This document shows, piece by piece, positions 59,808-64,000 of a DNA stretch of 64,000 nucleotides. The translations under genes were made by a program, and so were the position numbers. Location of the stretch: positions 1 to 64,000 of the IMG/VR virus record IMGVR_UViG_3300050821_003357. One strand, given 5' to 3'. Origin of the DNA: a virus. Each line of letters begins with the position of its first letter. Within the stretch, counting starts at the first letter, position 1. The notes under the pieces are model-generated. The model was given only the letters and a program-made list of their open reading frames with translations. It was not told where the DNA came from and ran no database searches.

Positions 59808-59981
59808 ATGCCGAGTTTACCGTGGGATATCGTCGGCTTAGTGACGATTATGTACTTGGCGCTGGCGGCGCTTCTCTGGCTGACTGTCCTTAGACGGCAG
59901 CCTCCAGTCGTCAGCGCGGCGGTCGTTACGGCGGTTTATCGCGGCTTGCGCCAGCACCACAACCCCGCAAAACGCGATTAG
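59808..59981 (+). CDS. Small single-TM protein
   Basis: 57 residues, MPSLPWDIVGLVTIMYLALA; one TM and basic tail. GGGAGGA is an excellent ribosome site. Likely cotranscribed with cro. Confidence 0.6.
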   Translation: MPSLPWDIVGLVTIMYLALAALLWLTVLRRQPPVVSAAVVTAVYRGLRQHHNPAKRD

Positions 59982-60038
59982 TCCAGACACCGTCAGCGAT
60001 ATCCGGCGCAATGCATCCGCATCAATCCAATCTAGCAT
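59838..60038 (-). CDS. Possible antisense small membrane protein
   Basis: 66 residues, MLDWIDADALRRISLTVSGL, TM ISLTVSGLIAFCGVVVLAQA and basic tail; AAAGGT upstream of ATG 60038. It overlaps 59808-59981 on the other strand; both look protein-like, so this is a low-confidence alternative or a true antisense pair. Confidence 0.35.
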   Translation of the reverse strand: MLDWIDADALRRISLTVSGLIAFCGVVVLAQAAINRRNDRRADDWRLPSKDSQPEKRRQRQVHNRH

Positions 60039-60158
60039 CGTTACCGACCTTTGAGAGAGCAATTCGGAGCCGCTGGGCGAGTGTTTGCGCGCCTGTCCAG
60101 CGGCTCCTTTTCCATTCTGTTCAGTTCATCGACCACGCCACGAAAATAGGCAGGGACG

Positions 60159-60536
60159 ATGAGCAGGCAATTCACGCAAAACGAGAAAAAATTGCTTAAC
60201 GACCAAATGGTTATACGGGCGATGTGCCCGAGGGATACCGTCAAGTGGTTGGCGCAGTTGATGAGCATATCGCTACACGCCGCGCGAGTTTGGGCGGAGA
60301 GGACCGTGCCAGTCTACCGCCGCGAGGAGTTCGGTCTGAGGCTTCTCGAAGAGTACTACAGGCAAGACAAACATCGGAAAGAGACGATCCTTCCGGCGAT
60401 ACTCAAAATGGCGGGACTAGCGTATGAAGGGGAAAGCGTTCCTGAAGAGGACGGCGTTGCTGCCGATACTACGACTAATATCATTCGCGCTCTGCAAGCT
60501 AGAGTGGAGGCGGCAATTGATTGGCTTGAGGAATAA
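60159..60536 (+). CDS. Hypothetical protein, HTH-like
   Basis: 125 residues. CPRDTVKWLAQLMSISLHAARVWA could be an HTH, followed by a charged helix. No family recognised. The 177-bp gap upstream holds no other rightward gene. Confidence 0.6.
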   Translation: MSRQFTQNEKKLLNDQMVIRAMCPRDTVKWLAQLMSISLHAARVWAERTVPVYRREEFGLRLLEEYYRQDKHRKETILPAILKMAGLAYEGESVPEEDGVAADTTTNIIRALQARVEAAIDWLEE

Positions 60537-60550
60537 ACGCCGCCCTTTTT
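60509..60550 (+). terminator. Possible intrinsic terminator
   Basis: GGCGGC (60509-60514) pairs with GCCGCC (60539-60544), followed by CTTTTT. The 24-nt loop is long, so termination may be partial. It overlaps the end of the 60159 gene. Confidence 0.4.
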
Positions 60551-60555
60551 GAGAT

Positions 60556-60642
60556 CCGCGCCGTTGCTCACTAGCGGCGCGGTGGCCCGAGAGCTGTGTG
60601 TCCCCCGGCACTGCGGTTCCCCCAACCGCCCGCTCTCGGGCC
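60556..60642 (+). ncRNA. Strongly structured leader or ncRNA element
   Basis: CCGCGCCG/CGGCGCGG (60556-60563/60575-60582) is followed by a 10-bp stem GGCCCGAGAG/CTCTCGGGCC (60584-60593/60633-60642) enclosing GCGGTT-CCCCC-AACCGC (60613-60629). TTCTATTA follows. It could be a second terminator, a leader of the 60668 operon, or a small RNA. Confidence 0.5.
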
Positions 60643-60667
60643 TTCTATTACCATTGAGGAAATGCCA

Positions 60668-60811
60668 ATGACGACCCTGTGGAACATCTGCGCGTGGACC
60701 GGCCTCATCTGGTGGTTCTGCGCGGTCATTGGAATTGTCGGGGTCGTCCTGATGACATTCGGTCGTGACGAATACGGCGAGATGTTTCCAGTCGAGGAGG
60801 ATTCGGAATGA
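60668..60811 (+). CDS. Small single-TM protein
   Basis: 47 residues, MTTLWNICAWTGLIWWFCAV; one TM, acidic tail. GAGGA lies 8 bases before ATG 60668 (ATG 60662 is too close). ATGA overlap with the next gene. Confidence 0.6.
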   Translation: MTTLWNICAWTGLIWWFCAVIGIVGVVLMTFGRDEYGEMFPVEEDSE

Positions 60812-61794
60812 GTAAGTCTACTCTGGCAATTGGCAACAAGATATGGGCCGACCGTATCAATAGCGCTTGGCAATCGTCTATCGACGGCATTTTTGAGGCC
60901 GGGAGATTAGTTGCTAAGGCGAAAGCCGAACTCGCGCCAAGTGACTTTGATGACCTCATAGAGAAGCGACTCCGATTCTCCGCGAGTGTAGCGCGTAGGT
61001 TGATTATCGTCGCCGCAGACGAGAGGCTGCGTGCACATGTGCACATTCTCCCCCCTCATTGGAGCACGATATACGAGCTAACAAAACTCGAAGACGATGA
61101 ACTCGATCAAGGGGTTAAGGACGGCACGATCCGCCCCGACATGGAGCGGAAAGACGTTCCGAAGCGGCGCAAGGAATCCCCGCTGGGGGATGCGGTCTCC
61201 GTGACAGCCGACAGCGCGATTCCTCCCGTCGCTGTTGACGCCTGCCAAGCAACGCCGCACGACGACGCGAAGGCGGGCGATAGCGTCGTCACTGCTGATC
61301 GCCATGCGGACCACTGGCGGGCGTCTCGCGCGAGGGACGCAGTTCCGCACGACGACAGCGAAGGCGGAGATAGCGTCGTCACTGCCGAGCCCGGTGGGGA
61401 ACCGTTTCCTACTCCTCCCGAAGTCCCTCCGATATGTGATGCATGCGGCGGTAGACACTTCCCTGATGAGTTTCACACCACTGGACTACGTGAAGGAGCC
61501 GGCAAAGAACGGCAAGCAACAACCGCAGCTCCCTGGCCCGCCAGCGCCAAGCCGGGAATGGTCGCCTATTACGTCGAGGCGGATAACCCCGCGAGCGCGC
61601 TGGCCAACGGGCTGTCAATGGCGATGACGGCCAGTCGTGACCTCGATCCGCTGGGCGCAGCGACTCATTATCCGGAAGACATGCCGCTATTGTCAGACGA
61701 CCTCCTAGATTTCGCATTGTGGTTGCGCGAGTTCCACGAGGTGTTCCGCGCACGCTACGGAAACGGCAATGACGCGGCACTAGCTGCGGAGTGA
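60808..61794 (+). CDS. DUF3102-like protein with internal repeat
   Basis: 328 residues. WQSSIDGIFEAGRLVAKAKA, FSASVARRLIIVAADERL and LPPHWSTIYELTKL are the pattern of phage/plasmid DUF3102-type proteins linked to DNA binding. The linker carries a duplicated PHDD...GDSVVTA unit. CDACGGRHFPDEFH may bind zinc. Possible replication or partition factor. Confidence 0.65.
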   Translation: MSKSTLAIGNKIWADRINSAWQSSIDGIFEAGRLVAKAKAELAPSDFDDLIEKRLRFSASVARRLIIVAADERLRAHVHILPPHWSTIYELTKLEDDELDQGVKDGTIRPDMERKDVPKRRKESPLGDAVSVTADSAIPPVAVDACQATPHDDAKAGDSVVTADRHADHWRASRARDAVPHDDSEGGDSVVTAEPGGEPFPTPPEVPPICDACGGRHFPDEFHTTGLREGAGKERQATTAAPWPASAKPGMVAYYVEADNPASALANGLSMAMTASRDLDPLGAATHYPEDMPLLSDDLLDFALWLREFHEVFRARYGNGNDAALAAE

Positions 61795-61806
61795 GGGAAA
61801 GTCGAA

Positions 61807-62082
61807 ATGGCTGACGACCCAGCAATCATTCAGTACGGCCGCACGCTTGTGCCAAACTATTCGTCTATAGAATACATAGAATGCCTAATCAGAGCGTTCA
61901 AAACAAACAACGCAAATTTTATAACTCTCGATAGCCATCCGATCAATCAGCGTTTCGTCTCCGCCTGCGCCGCATGGGCGATAGATGGCGGCCTGCTTTA
62001 CAATGACCGCAACGAAGATGACGGACAGTCGGTTGTTTCTTCCTTTCGCCTCACAGATAAAGGTAAAGAAGTAATCCTATGA
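61807..62082 (+). CDS. Hypothetical protein
   Basis: 91 residues, MADDPAIIQYGRTLVPNYSS, winged-helix-like end (VVSSFRLTDKGKEVIL). ATGA overlap downstream. Function unknown. Confidence 0.6.
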   Translation: MADDPAIIQYGRTLVPNYSSIEYIECLIRAFKTNNANFITLDSHPINQRFVSACAAWAIDGGLLYNDRNEDDGQSVVSSFRLTDKGKEVIL

Positions 62083-62261
62083 TCGTCGGCCCATTTCCAT
62101 TCCTCGGTCATCGCATACTAGCGGAGGTCGCAAAGACCGAACGTTTGCGAGATTTGGCCCAGATCAAAGGTCGCCGATTTTCAAAATTCGAAATGCGATT
62201 GCTTGAGGCGTTTACTGCACTGGAGCGCGCGAACAACCCACCGCCCGACAACGCAGCTTAA
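62079..62261 (+). CDS. Small hypothetical protein
   Basis: 60 residues, MIVGPFPFLGHRILAEVAKT, helical. No recognised domain. Start by 4-bp overlap. Confidence 0.55.
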   Translation: MIVGPFPFLGHRILAEVAKTERLRDLAQIKGRRFSKFEMRLLEAFTALERANNPPPDNAA

Positions 62262-62271
62262 TGGAGTAGAA

Positions 62272-62592
62272 ATGGCACGCAATCTAAAGAGTAACGGGCC
62301 AGGGCATAATATCGGAGCGGCGGAGAAGCCGTATTTCGACCGACTGGTTGCGATCGAAACGCACATCAGAGCGTTGCGAGAAGACCGCAAAGTAATCAAG
62401 ACCGAAGCGCGCGAAGCCGATGTTAAAGTCGGGCCATTGGACTTAGCCGTTAAATTGTACTTGGAATCTGACGAGGCACGTGTTGCGCGTGAGGAAAAGG
62501 AGGCTGAGGCCGAGCGCATCCTGCGAGCGCTCGGGGAGTTCGTTCACACCCCATTGGGCGAGGCTGCAGTACAGGCTGCCGAGCACGCATGA
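62272..62592 (+). CDS. GapR/DUF2312-like coiled-coil protein
   Basis: 106 residues from ATG 62272. YFDRLVAIETHIRALREDRK, VIKTEAREADVKVGPLDLAV and EEKEAEAERILRALGEF follow the helix pattern of DUF2312/GapR, an alphaproteobacterial nucleoid protein that binds overtwisted DNA. Match is by layout, so moderate confidence. Confidence 0.5.
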   Translation: MARNLKSNGPGHNIGAAEKPYFDRLVAIETHIRALREDRKVIKTEAREADVKVGPLDLAVKLYLESDEARVAREEKEAEAERILRALGEFVHTPLGEAAVQAAEHA

Positions 62593-62792
62593 CCGCATCA
62601 GAACGATTGACCGCCGCGCTTGAACAAGCCGGTGCTCCGAGCGTGATGATCGCCAATGCGCGGCGCGGGCATTACGGGGATTTCACTTCGGAGCTTCCCT
62701 TGCCGATTACTCAGCTGGTCGCAGATGCGGGTGCTGCAGGACTGGATGACATCGTGCGCCGCGCGATGAACGGCGATTTCGACGGCGAATGA
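62589..62792 (+). CDS. Small hypothetical protein
   Basis: 67 residues, MTASERLTAALEQAGAPSVM. Overlaps both neighbours by 4 bp, so expressed with the resolvase. Function unknown. Confidence 0.6.
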   Translation: MTASERLTAALEQAGAPSVMIANARRGHYGDFTSELPLPITQLVADAGAAGLDDIVRRAMNGDFDGE

Positions 62793-63379
62793 TCCTGGCG
62801 CTAGATCCTAGCCGAGTAATGGGATGGGCGGCGGCTGAGCCCGGTGGTCCACTGGAATTCGGTCATCATGTGCTTGCCAAGCGCGGCAGTCGTCCGGGAC
62901 AGGTCGGAATGGAGCTGGCGAAGTGGTTGCCGGATTTGATCGCGACAACATATCCACGCCTGATCGTCTACGAGCAACCATTTACCTCGCCCAACTTTCA
63001 GACGGACTTTGTCTTAAAGGGCATTGGATTTACAATCGACACCATTGCAGAGACGCTGAGGATAGACTACTACTCGGTACTGGCACTGGAGGCCACGAAA
63101 GCATTGACTGGCCGCGCAAAGTTTCCCGGTAAAGACTACACTGAGCGCCGCAAAGCAAAGAAGCTGGCGACAGTGGAAGCGTGCCGCGCTAGAGGCTGGG
63201 ATGCGACCGAGGACGAAGCCGACGCCATTGCAATACTGTTGCTCGCGGAATCAAAGCGGTTCCCGGAAGCGGCACTGAGCCGGCCGCGGGTGCTGAAAGT
63301 CCCAAAGGGACCGCTGTTCGAAGAGCTGTTTGAAAAGGCTCGGGAAGTCCGTCCGAAACCACGAATGATCGTGACGTAA
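62789..63379 (+). CDS. RuvC-like Holliday junction resolvase
   Basis: 196 residues. ILALDPSRVMGWAAAEPGG has the first catalytic Asp (D6), YEQPF the Glu, and TEDEADAIAIL the distal Asp pair, as in RuvC/RNase H-fold resolvases of phages. It would resolve branched replication/recombination intermediates before packaging. Confidence 0.82.
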   Translation: MILALDPSRVMGWAAAEPGGPLEFGHHVLAKRGSRPGQVGMELAKWLPDLIATTYPRLIVYEQPFTSPNFQTDFVLKGIGFTIDTIAETLRIDYYSVLALEATKALTGRAKFPGKDYTERRKAKKLATVEACRARGWDATEDEADAIAILLLAESKRFPEAALSRPRVLKVPKGPLFEELFEKAREVRPKPRMIVT

Positions 63380-63386
63380 CAAAATC

Positions 63387-63420
63387 GCTGCCGCCGAGTG
63401 TGCGCCCGGCGACAGCTTTT
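63387..63420 (+). terminator. Intrinsic terminator after the resolvase gene
   Basis: GCTG-C-CGCCG / CGGCG-A-CAGC hairpin with a 10-nt loop followed by TTTT. It lies between the resolvase stop and the AAGGAG of the GcrA gene, so it may act as an attenuator for gcrA. Confidence 0.7.
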
Positions 63421-63434
63421 AAGGAGAAACACGG

Positions 63435-63953
63435 ATGAGCTTGAGCGTCTCTCCAAATGTTGTTTCGATCCCGGATGTCAAGGTGCAGTCCGACTTTTGG
63501 ACCGATGATCGGGTTAGAGAATTGCGCCGATACATATCGGAGGATCGTTTATTTGCGTCGCAGGCGGCTTCGTTGCTGGGCTGCACCAAAAATATGGTGA
63601 TCGGCAAGTGCAACCGAATGAAGATAGCGATCCCACTGAAACGGCGAGCTATTATCACTCTGGATCAGCGCCGACAAAACACCCGCGAGCGCAATAGATT
63701 ATACCGCAAGCGCATCAAAAAAGAGCGCGAGCTTAGACACATTGAGAATGTGCACACTGGGCGGTGGGCCGAATCGCCAACATTAAATCCATTTCCCGCG
63801 CTAGGTTGTTGCCTGTTCGGCTGTGGTGATCCCGGCGAACCTGGATTCCATTTCTGCGGCGAGCCGAATCTTCCAGGGAAAGCCTACTGTGCTGTGCATT
63901 GTGCTAGCGCCTACGTAAAGCCTGCCGACTCCGATCGAGTGGTGGCGCTCTAA
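63435..63953 (+). CDS. GcrA-family cell-cycle regulator homologue
   Basis: 172 residues. FWTDDRVRELRRYISEDRLF then ASQAASLLGCTKNMVIGKCNR is the GcrA DNA-binding domain; the C-terminal zinc-like part GDPGEPGFHFCGEPNLPGKA then YCAVHCASAYV is the sigma-70-interacting module. In Caulobacter GcrA activates promoters methylated by CcrM. A phage copy may redirect host transcription. AAGGAG precedes ATG 63435. Confidence 0.88.
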   Translation: MSLSVSPNVVSIPDVKVQSDFWTDDRVRELRRYISEDRLFASQAASLLGCTKNMVIGKCNRMKIAIPLKRRAIITLDQRRQNTRERNRLYRKRIKKERELRHIENVHTGRWAESPTLNPFPALGCCLFGCGDPGEPGFHFCGEPNLPGKAYCAVHCASAYVKPADSDRVVAL

Positions 63954-64000
63954 TGCCGCAAGACCGCGCGCGTGATGACTGGCTCGGCTGGATACAGCAA
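63953..64000 (+). CDS. Start of a gene running off the right edge
   Basis: TAATG overlap with the GcrA stop; 16 codons visible (MPQDRARDDWLGWIQQ). Product cannot be assigned. Confidence 0.5.
   Translation, partial: MPQDRARDDWLGWIQQ

Noticed and set aside
60041-60268. 75-codon leftward ORF
   Set aside because: Overlaps the start of the supported 60159 gene, no ribosome site, no domain.

Overview
The window is a 64 kb stretch of a tailed-phage (or prophage) genome cut at both ends: a DNA methyltransferase runs off the left edge and a small gene runs off the right. Gene packing is tight (mostly 4-bp ATGA/GTGA/TTGA overlaps). The host is most likely an alphaproteobacterium, probably Rhizobiales-like, because the phage carries a GcrA-type regulator, a possible GapR/DUF2312-like protein and a DUF6456-like protein. 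This host call is an inference from gene content only. The virion genes fit a podovirus of broad P22/epsilon15 style: large terminase, P22-type portal, scaffold, coat, a tail adaptor, a gp10-like tail hub, a GNAT protein, and three ejection-type proteins, one with a transglycosylase domain. I see no tape measure, tail tube or sheath.

Layout. 1-3033: methyltransferase, a candidate structured RNA (1092-1265), a small gene and an SF2 helicase. 3153-4456: leftward small genes ending in an endonuclease VII-like nuclease, divergent from a probably leaderless XRE regulator (4612). 4851-7754: small genes, then small and large terminase. 7681-8963: leftward small genes including a lipoprotein. 9014-22219: beta-helix protein, portal (apparently split into 10990-12537 and 13662-14432), staple-like protein, scaffold, coat, and a three-domain glycosyltransferase/MptE-like/methyltransferase protein. 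22216-38379: tail adaptor, secreted-type beta-rich proteins, a Trp/Pro/His repeat protein, tail hub and ejection proteins. 38917-47766: nine consecutive, mostly overlapping genes whose products nearly all begin with a Sec signal peptide; several look like tail fibres or polysaccharide-binding/-degrading enzymes. 47763-51284: membrane proteins, holin and spanin candidates, lipoprotein and an SLT-type endolysin.

51481-58496 is a long leftward early operon of about 20 mostly tiny genes plus an excisionase-like HTH protein, a lambda-exonuclease/YqaJ-type nuclease, an ERF-type single-strand annealing protein and two HNH proteins. The immunity region follows: a leftward XRE repressor (59040-59504) without a peptidase domain and a rightward Cro/YdaS-like gene (59591). 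Three 17-bp operator-like sites (58529, 58564, 59565) share one consensus. Two of them sit at the same offset from TTGAC(A/G) -35 boxes, one for the leftward operon and one for cro, so one regulator pair probably controls both. 60159-64000 is a rightward middle region: DUF3102-like protein, GapR-like protein, RuvC-type resolvase, a terminator and GcrA.

No integrase, replicative polymerase or CRISPR array is visible. A tRNA T-arm-like remnant (3108-3132) is the only attachment-site-like sequence. The most unusual features are the block of exported tail-fibre/carbohydrate-active proteins, the structured RNA candidate at 1092-1265, the split portal, the repeat protein, and the set of host cell-cycle regulator homologues.
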